Of a DNA stretch of 64,000 nucleotides, positions 34,885 through 43,231 are shown one piece after another. Positions within the stretch are counted from its first letter, which is position 1. Each line of letters begins with the position of its first letter. Under the pieces are notes generated by a model, which was given only the letters and a program-made list of their open reading frames with translations, was not told the origin of the DNA and did no database searches. This stretch comes from M3007 sp044226205 (GTDB taxonomy: Bacteria; Bacteroidota; Bacteroidia; Chitinophagales; Saprospiraceae), in the NCBI GenBank assembly GCA_044226205.1, contig JBGAHL010000002.1:402876-466875 (forward strand), read 5' to 3'. The translations under genes and the position numbers were made by a program.

Positions 34885-36921
34885 ATGCAATTCAAACTTT
34901 CCTCCCATTACCGCCCTACCGGCGACCAGCCACAGGCAATTCAGCAGCTCGTTTCGGGTATTCAACACGGCGACCGGGCCCAGGTGTTGCTGGGAGTTAC
35001 CGGCTCCGGAAAAACCTTTACGATGGCCAACGTCATCGCCGAGGTGAACCGCCCTACCCTCGTGCTGACCCACAACAAAACGCTGACCGCCCAGCTGTAC
35101 GGCGAGTTTCAGTCTTTCTTTCCGGACAATGCGGTGGAGTATTTTGTCTCCTACTACGACTATTACCAGCCGGAGGCCTACATCTCCGTAACGGATACCT
35201 ACATTGAAAAAGACCTGCAAATCAATGAGTTGGTTGACAAACTTCGTTTGAAAGCCACCTCTACCCTGCTCTCGGGTCGGCGCGACATCATCATCGTCGC
35301 CTCGGTGTCGTGCATTTATGGTATGGGCAATCCCGAAGATTACAAAACCGGGATCGTCCGGCTGTTCAAGGGCCAGACTCTCTCGCGCACGCAGTTTTTG
35401 TACGATCTGGTGAACGGCCTGTATTCGCGCACGGAAACCGACTTTGCGCGCGGCACCTTCCGCGTCAAAGGCGACACGGTCGATATTAACCTCCCCTACG
35501 CCGACTGGGGCTATCGGGTAACCTTTTGGGGCGACGAGATCGAAAGCCTCGAAACCATCGAAATTACCACGGGAAAACGCATCGATTCGATCGAAAACGC
35601 CGCCATTTTCCCGGCCAATCTCTATGTGGCGCCCAAGGACCGGCTGACCCAGATCATGGCGGAAATACAAGACGAACTGGCCGAACAGGAGCGATATTTT
35701 ATTCGCGAAGGGCGGCTCGCCGAAGCGCGCCGCATCAAGGAGCGGACCACTTTCGACCTGGAAATGATCAAGGAACTCGGCTATTGCAACGGCATCGAAA
35801 ACTACTCGCGTTTTTTCGACCGCCGGACGCCGGGTTCGCGGCCGTTCTGCCTGCTCGACTATTTCCCCGACGACTACCTGATGATCGTGGATGAAAGCCA
35901 CGTCACCCTGCCGCAGGTGCGCGGCATGTGGGGCGGCGACCGCGCCCGCAAACAATCGCTGGTCAACTGGGGCTTCCGGCTTCCTTCGGCCATCGACAAC
36001 CGGCCGCAGAGTTTCGAGGAATTTGAAACCCTCATCAACCAGGTTGTTTTTGTCAGCGCAACGCCCGGCGACTACGAACTGGAGCAAACCGAGGGCGTGG
36101 TGGTGGAACAACTGGTGCGCCCCACCGGCCTGCTCGATCCGCCGATCGAGGTACGCCCTTCGCTCAACCAGATCGACGACCTGATGGAGGAAATCCAGCG
36201 CCGCGTCGATGTGAGCGAACGCGCCCTGGTGACCACCCTCACCAAACGAATGGCCGAAGAACTGGCGGAATACCTGGCCAAAGTCGGGATCCGCTGCCGC
36301 TACATCCACTCCGAGGTAGAGACGCTGGAACGGGTCGAAATCCTGCGCGATCTGCGCCTGGGTGAGTACGACGTGCTCATCGGCGTCAACCTGCTCCGCG
36401 AGGGCCTCGACCTGCCCGAAGTGTCGCTGGTGGCCATTCTGGATGCCGACAAGGAAGGTTTTTTGCGCAATGCCCGTTCGCTCACCCAGACGGCCGGTCG
36501 TGCAGCCCGCAATGCCCACGGGCTGGTGATCTTTTACGCCGACAAGATTACCGACGCCATGCGCAACACCATCGACGAGACCAACCGCCGGCGCTCGATC
36601 CAGATGGCTTACAACGAAGAACATGGCATCACCCCTACTACTGTGACCAAGACGAAGGAGCAGATTATGGCGCAGCGGAGCATCCTCGATATCCGAGGCG
36701 GTACGGAACCGACGCAATTCTACGTGGAGCCCGAACAGGCCAGTCTGGCCGCGGAGCCGATCGTTGCCTATGCTTCGCGCAGTCAGTTGGAAAAGATGAT
36801 CGCAGAGACCGAAACGCGCATGAAAAAGGCCGCCAAGGACCTCGATTTTATCACCGCCGCCCAATTGCGCGACGAGATGATCGCCCTGAAAAAACGCATG
36901 GGCGAGCGGTTTGGGGTGTAG
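34885..36921 (+). CDS. uvrB: excinuclease ABC subunit B
   Basis: 678 residues, the usual length. Walker A is GVTGSGKT (37-44). The beta-hairpin that clamps damaged DNA is recognisable at YYDYYQPEAY. The DESH box (IVDESHVTLPQVRGM), the motif VI region (QTAGRAARNAHG) and the C-terminal UVR domain that contacts UvrC (last 40 residues) are all present. UvrB verifies lesions in nucleotide excision repair. The gene stands alone between a terminator and an unrelated T9SS-like protein; the starting ATG directly precedes QFKLSSHYRPTGDQP, the universal UvrB N-terminus. Confidence 0.97.
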   Translation: MQFKLSSHYRPTGDQPQAIQQLVSGIQHGDRAQVLLGVTGSGKTFTMANVIAEVNRPTLVLTHNKTLTAQLYGEFQSFFPDNAVEYFVSYYDYYQPEAYISVTDTYIEKDLQINELVDKLRLKATSTLLSGRRDIIIVASVSCIYGMGNPEDYKTGIVRLFKGQTLSRTQFLYDLVNGLYSRTETDFARGTFRVKGDTVDINLPYADWGYRVTFWGDEIESLETIEITTGKRIDSIENAAIFPANLYVAPKDRLTQIMAEIQDELAEQERYFIREGRLAEARRIKERTTFDLEMIKELGYCNGIENYSRFFDRRTPGSRPFCLLDYFPDDYLMIVDESHVTLPQVRGMWGGDRARKQSLVNWGFRLPSAIDNRPQSFEEFETLINQVVFVSATPGDYELEQTEGVVVEQLVRPTGLLDPPIEVRPSLNQIDDLMEEIQRRVDVSERALVTTLTKRMAEELAEYLAKVGIRCRYIHSEVETLERVEILRDLRLGEYDVLIGVNLLREGLDLPEVSLVAILDADKEGFLRNARSLTQTAGRAARNAHGLVIFYADKITDAMRNTIDETNRRRSIQMAYNEEHGITPTTVTKTKEQIMAQRSILDIRGGTEPTQFYVEPEQASLAAEPIVAYASRSQLEKMIAETETRMKKAAKDLDFITAAQLRDEMIALKKRMGERFGV

Positions 36922-37014
36922 GCTTTACCCGCCATCTGTTCTGGAAAACGCCCAAAAAGCGTATGATTTTTTTGCCCGAAAGGCCTGTACTTTCGCCTGT
37001 AAATCCTTTTCAAC

Positions 37015-38391
37015 ATGAAGAATATCTTTACACTACTCGCCTTTTTCGGCCTTGCTGCCGCCCCCCTGAACGCCCAAAACCTCCTCGTTCCCCTACTCGC
37101 CGACTCTTCTCACTGGCGGTATTTCGACAGTTCGACCGGCGAACTACAGAGCCTGTCGATCGAACGCAACTATTTTAATTCGGATAATCTGGAAACCCAC
37201 TCTTTAACCACAACCGCCTGGCTGGGCTTTTCCACGGTTTATTATCGCGACACATCCGAATACGATGCCAACAACAACCAGATCCTCTGGACCAGTTATC
37301 AAAGTATGGTTTCCGCCGAGGGACCCTGGGAAAAATGGGTCAAGGACAGCCTGTCGTACGACAACCTCGGGCGGCTCATACACCTGTATGCCGAGTATGG
37401 CAGCGCAGGCAACTGGGTGCCTTACTACGATATCACCTACGGTTTCGACGACGCCAACCATAGCGATTCCCTGGTGTATCTGCTCTGGAGCGACAGTGAT
37501 CAGACCTGGGAGTATTACAACCGAGAGTCCACCCGGCGCACCGCCGATGATAAAATTCTGGAATACCACCGTCAAAACTGGGATTCCGCCACAGACTCCT
37601 GGAAAGACGCCCGCAATGAGTATTATACCTACCAGCCCGATGGCCGGCTGCTTGTGGTGCATACCAACGAATTCAGTTCGAATGACATCGAAACGATCAC
37701 CGTCGATTCATCTATTTACCGGCCCGACGGCTTGCTCGACAGCACCTTTTTCTTCAATACAATCGAGGACTACAATATTCACAACCTGTTTGTTACCAAA
37801 TACAAATACGACGCCCAGGGCCAGCTCGAATCATCCGTCACCGTTCGTTCGTCCGATGGCGGGCTGAGCTTTGTGCCCAACGCCCGCAAATTCTACGAGC
37901 AGGCAAACGGCGCCTATTCGAACGATTATTCCTACGAACTGGTTGAAATCGCACAGGATGGCTCTTACTACCCCAACTGGGAAGAAAGCCGCATTTTCAC
38001 CCCCCTCGGAAACGATAGGGTGCTGTATTCCGATACGTATCGCCTGGCTACTCCTCTCGGCACCCCTCTGACATTCAATACCATCGACTCCATCTGGTAC
38101 CACGCCCCGGGAGCGGTTGGTATTGCCTCGCCCACACAAACACCGGCCTGCAATTGTACCATGGCCAACCCGCTTCGCCCGGGCAATTCCATCAACTGCC
38201 TGACGGGAAACACCGAAGCCAGCCTTCAATACCGCATTACCGACCTCAACGGTCGGCCGGTCGCAGTCGGTCAGGCCCTGCCCGGCACGCCCTGGCATCC
38301 TTTGATGTACGCGCCGAGCGGCCTGTACATCCTGAATGTCTGGCAAAACGGGGTGTTTTTGGGGAGCAGGAAACTTGAGTGGATGAATTGA
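37015..38391 (+). CDS. secreted repeat protein with a T9SS-like C-terminus
   Basis: 458 residues. Signal peptide: KNIFTLLAFFGLAAAP, cleavage near NAQ. The mature part has YD/RHS-like repeats (YDNLGRLIHLY, YDAQGQLESSV, YQPDGRLLVVH) with many aromatic residues. The last 70 residues look like a shortened sorting domain (ITDLNGRPVAVG, PSGLYILNVW). It is probably secreted or surface-bound by type IX secretion. Role unknown. It follows uvrB by 93 bases and ends just before a MITE-like element. Confidence 0.78.
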   Translation: MKNIFTLLAFFGLAAAPLNAQNLLVPLLADSSHWRYFDSSTGELQSLSIERNYFNSDNLETHSLTTTAWLGFSTVYYRDTSEYDANNNQILWTSYQSMVSAEGPWEKWVKDSLSYDNLGRLIHLYAEYGSAGNWVPYYDITYGFDDANHSDSLVYLLWSDSDQTWEYYNRESTRRTADDKILEYHRQNWDSATDSWKDARNEYYTYQPDGRLLVVHTNEFSSNDIETITVDSSIYRPDGLLDSTFFFNTIEDYNIHNLFVTKYKYDAQGQLESSVTVRSSDGGLSFVPNARKFYEQANGAYSNDYSYELVEIAQDGSYYPNWEESRIFTPLGNDRVLYSDTYRLATPLGTPLTFNTIDSIWYHAPGAVGIASPTQTPACNCTMANPLRPGNSINCLTGNTEASLQYRITDLNGRPVAVGQALPGTPWHPLMYAPSGLYILNVWQNGVFLGSRKLEWMN

Positions 38392-38414
38392 AATGCCGCG
38401 ATTTGCAACAAAAG

Positions 38415-38586
38415 AAAAAGAGGCTGTCTTATAAGTCCTTTTGCTCAAAATCCTGCAAAATTTAAGTTTAAATCGCGGCCAACTGACGGGGTGACTCCAA
38501 AGCCACCCCGTCAGTATTAACCTGAGTGCGATATAATATTTGCCATCCAATCCAAGGATGCTACTTATGAGACGGCCCCTTTTTTA
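38415..38586. mobile_element. MITE-like element with 22-bp inverted ends
   Basis: Ends AAAAAGAGGCTGTCTTATAAGT (38415-38436, split here as AAAAAGAGGC and TGTCTTATAAGT) and the complement of 38563-38586 agree at 19 of 22 positions. Inside is a second perfect hairpin, CTGACGGGGT (38483-38492) / ACCCCGTCAG (38505-38514). No coding frame is present. Size and ends fit a non-autonomous DNA transposon remnant. Confidence 0.7.
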
Positions 38587-38591
38587 TACAA

Positions 38592-39782
38592 TTACGCCCC
38601 CGGTTCACTTGCCTTCCGCTGCACATATCGCTTCATCAGCCATTTTCGTACGGGGATGTCGTACCATTTCAAACTGGCGTAGGCAATCGCAACCGATGCC
38701 AGCAAAACCAGCAGTCCTTCCGCCCAGGCATCCTTCATGGGCACTTTGTTATCGAGCGCCCAGGCCGTGAAGACATAGATCAGGGGATAATGGATGATAT
38801 AAAGCGGATAGGAAATGTCGCCCAAAAACCGGCAGGCCAGCCCGGCTGTCTTCCCTTTTATCGACCCGCTCGCGCCCACATAAACGATCAGCGGGAACAG
38901 GATAATGATGGAAAGCGAGTCGTACAATCCGTTCGCCCAGAGTTGTTCGCTGCCGCCAACCCTCGGGAAAGCCAGCACGGCGACCACCATCAGGCTGCTC
39001 CACAAAAAAGCATTCCCGATCCGGCCGGGTTTGCTGATTCTCGACAACAACAGGCCGGCAAAAAACGGATAAAGCAAGCGGGTCAGGCCGATCCGAAACT
39101 GCGGCAAATCCAGCGACCAGCCGCCGATCACATCGCCATTGGGGCTTGTAACGGCAAGGTGAATCAGCGCGCATCCGGCCAGAAATACCACCACGGCAAG
39201 CATGCGATTCGACAAGCGCCGAATAAACAACGCGTACAGGATATTGGCCACGTATTCATAAAAAAGCGACCACGCGGGACCGTTGAGCGGATACATTTCG
39301 CCCCAGCCCCTGATATCGAGCGAGCTGGGCAAGGGCAGCAGTGTAAAACCGACCAGCATCGTCAGGATCAATTTCCAGACAGGCGTACTACTGATCTGCG
39401 GGAACAACTCCGGCGAAGCGCTGAAATAAAACGCAACCGCGCCGATCAACATGCCCATGACGATCATGGGGTGCAGGCGGATCAGGCGGCGTTTGAAAAA
39501 GTCGCCCGGGCGCATGGTTCCCCAGCGGTCGTCGTAGGCGTAACCAATAACGAAGCCCGACAATACAAAGAAAAAGTCCACGGCGAGGTAACCGTGGTTG
39601 ACGATCTGTTTCAGGTGATTGGCTTCTGAAAACGTCTCGAAAAGGTGAAAAATAACCACCGTAATGGCGGCTATGCCGCGCAGGCCGTCGAGGATTTCGA
39701 AGTGGTTTTTGGTGTCCGGGAAGCGGGGAGCAAAGTTGGTATTCACAGTAGTTGGCGATCGATTTGCCGGTAAGATATACAC
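38592..39782 (-). CDS. acyltransferase family 3 membrane protein
   Basis: 396 residues with about ten hydrophobic spans. Typical of acyltransferase 3 (OafA/YrhL-like): LDGLRGIAAITVVIFHL with the conserved catalytic His, and YLAVDFFFVLSGFVIGYAY. Such enzymes acetylate or succinylate surface polysaccharides or lipids from the cytoplasmic membrane. No glycan biosynthesis genes are adjacent, so the substrate is open. The stop codon lies six bases beyond the MITE-like element. Confidence 0.9.
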   Translation of the reverse strand: MYILPANRSPTTVNTNFAPRFPDTKNHFEILDGLRGIAAITVVIFHLFETFSEANHLKQIVNHGYLAVDFFFVLSGFVIGYAYDDRWGTMRPGDFFKRRLIRLHPMIVMGMLIGAVAFYFSASPELFPQISSTPVWKLILTMLVGFTLLPLPSSLDIRGWGEMYPLNGPAWSLFYEYVANILYALFIRRLSNRMLAVVVFLAGCALIHLAVTSPNGDVIGGWSLDLPQFRIGLTRLLYPFFAGLLLSRISKPGRIGNAFLWSSLMVVAVLAFPRVGGSEQLWANGLYDSLSIIILFPLIVYVGASGSIKGKTAGLACRFLGDISYPLYIIHYPLIYVFTAWALDNKVPMKDAWAEGLLVLLASVAIAYASLKWYDIPVRKWLMKRYVQRKASEPGA

Positions 39783-39824
39783 GCTATCGATGCCCTCTGG
39801 CGATTTTTATCGGGCGGCAGGCGC

Positions 39825-40748
39825 TCAATACTGTTCAAACCAGGAGAAGGTCTCGTCGATGATGTTGTCCTTTTCTTTTTGGATAAAAGACAGGTACGCT
39901 TCCGCTATGGGCGACAATTTTTTGGCGGCCAGCCAAACCAGGTTCCAGTGTGTGACGATGGGAAGCCCTTTGTACGGGATAATTTCAAGGTCATTGCTTT
40001 TCAACTCGTTTTTAATCCCGATCAGCGGCATGATAGAATACCCCAGGCCCGCAATCAGCGCCTGCTTCAACGCTTCGTTGGACGTGAGTTCGATTTGTTT
40101 GTACGCGGGCCATTGTGCACTTTCGATAAACTGCTCCATGGCGTTGCGGGTGGCGGAGCCAAATTCCCGGTAAAGCAGCGGATGCTGTTCGAGCAACTTT
40201 CGCACAGGCGTTTTCGGGTTTCGCTGAATGCGGGTGCCCCCCACGAGGTAAAGTTTGTTTTGAAGCAACTGGACCCGATTCAGTTTCAGGTGTTCGGGCA
40301 CGACCGAAACCAGCGAAAAATCCACTTCATTCTGTTCCAGGTTCCGCACGACCTGCGTCTTGTTGGTCACATCCATCAGCAGATCGACGCCCGGGTTTTG
40401 GCGGAGAAACTCCGACAAAAAATACGGCATGACATACTTGCCCGTCGAGGCAGTCGAAATTTTGAGCCGGCCGGCCAGCTGCCCCTTGAACGACTTGGTT
40501 TTGTAGTTGATGGCCTCGATTTCTTCCAGAATTTTCCGGGCCGACGAAGCGATTTCGAGCCCGAAATCCGTGACGTATAGTTTTTTCCCCACCACCTCCG
40601 TCAGGGGTATGGCGAACTGTTCCTGAAATTTTTTTAGCTGCAACGACACCGCCGGCTGCGTCAGATACAACTCTTCCGAAGCCCTCGTAATACTCTGACA
40701 TTCAGTTACTTTGATAAATATTTTCAACTGGTGCAAAGTGTAAACCAT
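39825..40748 (-). CDS. LysR-family transcriptional regulator
   Basis: 307 residues. The N-terminal winged helix (residues 1-60) contains LHQLKIFIKVTECQSITRAS and LTQPAVSLQLKKFQ. The C-terminal effector-binding domain (about 90-300) has two alpha/beta lobes. The closest described groups are CbbR/CysB-like, which respond to small metabolites. Divergent from the 94-residue membrane protein at 40829, which is a plausible target. The dyad covering 40747-40794 is a candidate operator. Confidence 0.92.
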   Translation of the reverse strand: MVYTLHQLKIFIKVTECQSITRASEELYLTQPAVSLQLKKFQEQFAIPLTEVVGKKLYVTDFGLEIASSARKILEEIEAINYKTKSFKGQLAGRLKISTASTGKYVMPYFLSEFLRQNPGVDLLMDVTNKTQVVRNLEQNEVDFSLVSVVPEHLKLNRVQLLQNKLYLVGGTRIQRNPKTPVRKLLEQHPLLYREFGSATRNAMEQFIESAQWPAYKQIELTSNEALKQALIAGLGYSIMPLIGIKNELKSNDLEIIPYKGLPIVTHWNLVWLAAKKLSPIAEAYLSFIQKEKDNIIDETFSWFEQY

Positions 40749-40794
40749 AAGTAACAGTTTATAATTTTCATTGCAAATATAAATTATTACTTAT
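40747..40794. promoter_or_regulatory. dyad between LysR and the divergent gene
   Basis: Perfect 8-bp arms ATAAGTAA (40747-40754) and TTACTTAT (40787-40794), enclosing a second dyad ATAATTT (40761-40767) / AAATTAT (40781-40787) with a slightly shifted centre. It overlaps the LysR start codon, as autoregulated LysR sites often do. AT-rich composition weakens the case. Confidence 0.4.
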
Positions 40795-40828
40795 TGCACA
40801 GTGCCTCACCTTTGCCACAAAAAAAGCG

Positions 40829-41113
40829 ATGTCAGAACTGATTCATACCAATAAAGAGGCTTTCGGAAAAACAACGGAACACCTGACCGGCGACCGCCGG
40901 TTCGCCTCGATCCGCCTGAAAAAAAAGGAGACAAGCGGCCAGATCATCTGGGCTGCAGCCATTGCCGCGGGACTGGTTTGCTCCGCACTCAACGACTATC
41001 TGTTCCTCCGGGAACTGTCTTTGTCCGGTGCTGTGATCGGCATGACCATCTGGCTGCGGCGCCCGGGCGAATGCAGCCCCCTGGTTGACAAGCAGGACAT
41101 GTCTGCCAATTGA
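40829..41113 (+). CDS. small membrane protein, unknown
   Basis: 94 residues. A charged N-terminal 38 residues is followed by two hydrophobic stretches (IIWAAAIAAGLVCSAL and LSLSGAVIGMTIWL) and a short polar tail. No family recognised. Its divergent placement 80 bases from the LysR gene and the dyad between them suggest it is regulated by that protein. It ends before the palindromic element at 41140. Confidence 0.6.
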   Translation: MSELIHTNKEAFGKTTEHLTGDRRFASIRLKKKETSGQIIWAAAIAAGLVCSALNDYLFLRELSLSGAVIGMTIWLRRPGECSPLVDKQDMSAN

Positions 41114-41139
41114 TCTGCCGCGCCTTTTTGTACTGAAAT

Positions 41140-41302
41140 ATTAGACTTGTTGCGATGCGGCTGATCGAGCGAAAGCGTAGCAAATATTATTTTAGACAAG
41201 GCAAATTTTGCAGGCATAGCCAATGCTACGGCGAAAAATTTAACGCTGTATAAAATAATATTTGCCGCTTGCAGCCGGTCAAGTCGCGTCGCAACAAGTC
41301 TA
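41140..41302. mobile_element. full-length palindromic (MITE-like) element
   Basis: Nearly the whole 163 bases fold back. Ends are TTAGACTTGTTGCGA (about 41140-41154) and its complement TCGCAACAAGTCTA (41288-41301). An inner pair is GCAAATATTATTTTA / AAAATAATATTTGC. No coding frame. It separates the small membrane protein from the next gene. Confidence 0.75.
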
Positions 41303-41326
41303 TTAATGGTTTAAAAATCCAGCAAC

Positions 41327-41659
41327 ATGCTCACCAAACAAAACATGCAAACGATAGAGCTGGTCAACGGGTACCTCCAGCCCGAAATGGCCGCCGAGAT
41401 CATAGAAGCCCTCGTCAACGAACGGATACAGGTGCATCATATTCAGATGTTGCGAGCATGGGAAAGCAACCATCGGTTCGATTCTGCCCCGTTTGACCAG
41501 GCCATCAAGGCTGTAAAGGCGCAAAAAGACAAGGCGCGGGCCCTGATGGCCGAGGCGCGCGAACGAGGGCTCAAAATTTCCATAAGGGCCCGCATCGACA
41601 TTCACCTCGCGACGCAGCCGTTCGAGCACAACGTCAGTTTTGACATTTCCAGCAATTGA
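41327..41659 (+). CDS. uncharacterised protein upstream of icd
   Basis: 110 residues, soluble, mixed alpha/beta: an N-terminal helical part around LQPEMAAEIIEALVNERIQVHHIQML, a basic helix (AIKAVKAQKDKARALMAEARERG) and a beta-rich end. No family recognised. It ends 33 bases before the isocitrate dehydrogenase start on the same strand, so co-transcription is likely. The name HHIQML-like region does not resemble any motif I can place. Confidence 0.6.
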   Translation: MLTKQNMQTIELVNGYLQPEMAAEIIEALVNERIQVHHIQMLRAWESNHRFDSAPFDQAIKAVKAQKDKARALMAEARERGLKISIRARIDIHLATQPFEHNVSFDISSN

Positions 41660-41692
41660 TCAACAAGAACAAACTTTGAATAACAAGCCATT

Positions 41693-43126
41693 ATGCAAAA
41701 AGTAACTATTGCCAGGGGCGACGGTATCGGCCCCGAAATCATGGACGCCACCCTGAAAATTCTGAAAGCCGCCGATGCCCGCGTGGAATTCGAGGAGATC
41801 GAGATCGGGGAGAAAGTTTATCTCGCCGGAAACACGAGCGGTATTGGCAAGGAAGCCTGGGACAGCATCCGACGCAACAAGGTTTTTCTGAAAGCGCCCA
41901 TCACCACACCGCAAGGCGGCGGCTACAAAAGCCTCAACGTCACCATGCGCAAAGCGCTCGGGTTGTACGCCAATATCAGGCCCTGCAAAAGTTATCACCC
42001 GTTCATCGCCACCAAACACCCGCTGATGGACGTCGTGATCATTCGCGAAAACGAAGAAGACCTTTACGCAGGCATCGAGCACCAGCAAACCGACGAGGTG
42101 GTGCAGTGCCTCAAACTGATCTCCCGCCCGGGTTGCGAAAAGATCATTCGTTATGCGTTCGAATATGCCCGTCTTTACAAGCGCAAAAAGGTCAGCTGTT
42201 TTGTCAAGGACAATATCATGAAGCACACGGACGGCTTGTTTCACAAGGTGTTCAAGGAAATCGCCGCCGAATACCCTGATATCGAGGCCGATAGCTGGAT
42301 CATCGATATCGCCGCGGCAAGACTGGCCGACACGCCCGAAATCTTCGAGGTGGTCGTCACGCCCAACCTGTACGGCGACGTCGTGTCGGACATTGCCGCC
42401 CAGATTTCAGGCTCGGTCGGTCTGGCAGGTTCCGCCAACATCGGCGAACTGTGCGCCATGTTCGAAGCCATTCACGGATCGGCGCCGACCATAGCCGGCC
42501 AAAATGTGGCCAACCCTTCGGGCCTGTTGAAGGCCGCCATCATGATGCTCAACCACATTGGCCAGCAGGATGTGGCAGAACGTATCAAAAATGCCTGGTC
42601 CTGCACCATTGAAGACGGCATACATACCGCCGATATTTATAAAGAAGGCGTGAGCAAACAACTGGTCGGCACGAAGGAGTTTGCCGAAGCGCTTGTCGCT
42701 CGTCTGGGTCAAAAGCCCCGGCAACTTAAAGCCGCCGATTACGAAAAAGGCGTTCAACTCAACCTGCCGAAGTATCAGCGCAAACAGCCCGCCAGCAAGG
42801 TGCTGAAAGGAGTGGACATTTTTGTCGACTGGAAAGGCCAGGATGCCGCGCAACTCGCCGAGCGCTTGTCCAAACTAAACGGGGATGTTCACCTGACCAT
42901 GATTACCAACCGCGGGGTCAAGGTTTGGCCCAACGGTTTCGAGGAAACCTTTTGCACCGACCACTGGCGCTGCCGCTTCGAGGTAAGCAACGGAAAACCT
43001 GCGGACAAGGGCAGTATCCCCCATTTGTTAAGCCTTGCACTAAATGAAAACATAGACGTGATCAAGACGGAAAACCTCTACGAGTTCGACGGGGTAAAAG
43101 GCTATTCCCTCGGCCAGGGGCAATAG
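41693..43126 (+). CDS. icd: isocitrate dehydrogenase with C-terminal extension
   Basis: 477 residues. The isocitrate/isopropylmalate dehydrogenase fold is clear: GDGIGPEIMDATLKIL at the N-terminus, the substrate loop SLNVTMRKALGLYANIRP (80-97, with Arg86 and Arg96), the catalytic YD region and VVTPNLYGDVVSDIAAQISG, and the cofactor region HGSAPTIAGQNVANPSG. An extra domain of about 130 residues at the C-terminus places it with the Thermus/Rickettsia-type group rather than E. coli Icd. It makes 2-oxoglutarate with NADPH or NADH; the cofactor cannot be fixed by eye. It converges with a transhydrogenase operon that also manages NAD(P)H. Confidence 0.93.
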   Translation: MQKVTIARGDGIGPEIMDATLKILKAADARVEFEEIEIGEKVYLAGNTSGIGKEAWDSIRRNKVFLKAPITTPQGGGYKSLNVTMRKALGLYANIRPCKSYHPFIATKHPLMDVVIIRENEEDLYAGIEHQQTDEVVQCLKLISRPGCEKIIRYAFEYARLYKRKKVSCFVKDNIMKHTDGLFHKVFKEIAAEYPDIEADSWIIDIAAARLADTPEIFEVVVTPNLYGDVVSDIAAQISGSVGLAGSANIGELCAMFEAIHGSAPTIAGQNVANPSGLLKAAIMMLNHIGQQDVAERIKNAWSCTIEDGIHTADIYKEGVSKQLVGTKEFAEALVARLGQKPRQLKAADYEKGVQLNLPKYQRKQPASKVLKGVDIFVDWKGQDAAQLAERLSKLNGDVHLTMITNRGVKVWPNGFEETFCTDHWRCRFEVSNGKPADKGSIPHLLSLALNENIDVIKTENLYEFDGVKGYSLGQGQ

Positions 43127-43167
43127 CGGCCGCTTGATGATGTGGCTAGATTTGAGTCAAAACGACA

Positions 43168-43200
43168 ACACCCACGCCTCGAAAGAGGACGTGGGTGCTG
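43168..43200. terminator. two-way terminator between icd and pntB
   Basis: Stem CACCCACG plus CCTC pairs with GAGG and CGTGGGTG around a GAAA loop (about 43170-43197). A short T-rich run follows on the plus strand. It lies between the convergent icd and pntB stops. Confidence 0.75.
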
Positions 43201-43231
43201 TCATTTTATCGATTGAGCGATGCGGTAGGAA

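Noticed and set aside
40829..41113. Possible named small-membrane family for the 94-residue protein
   Set aside because: Two hydrophobic spans alone do not justify a family name.
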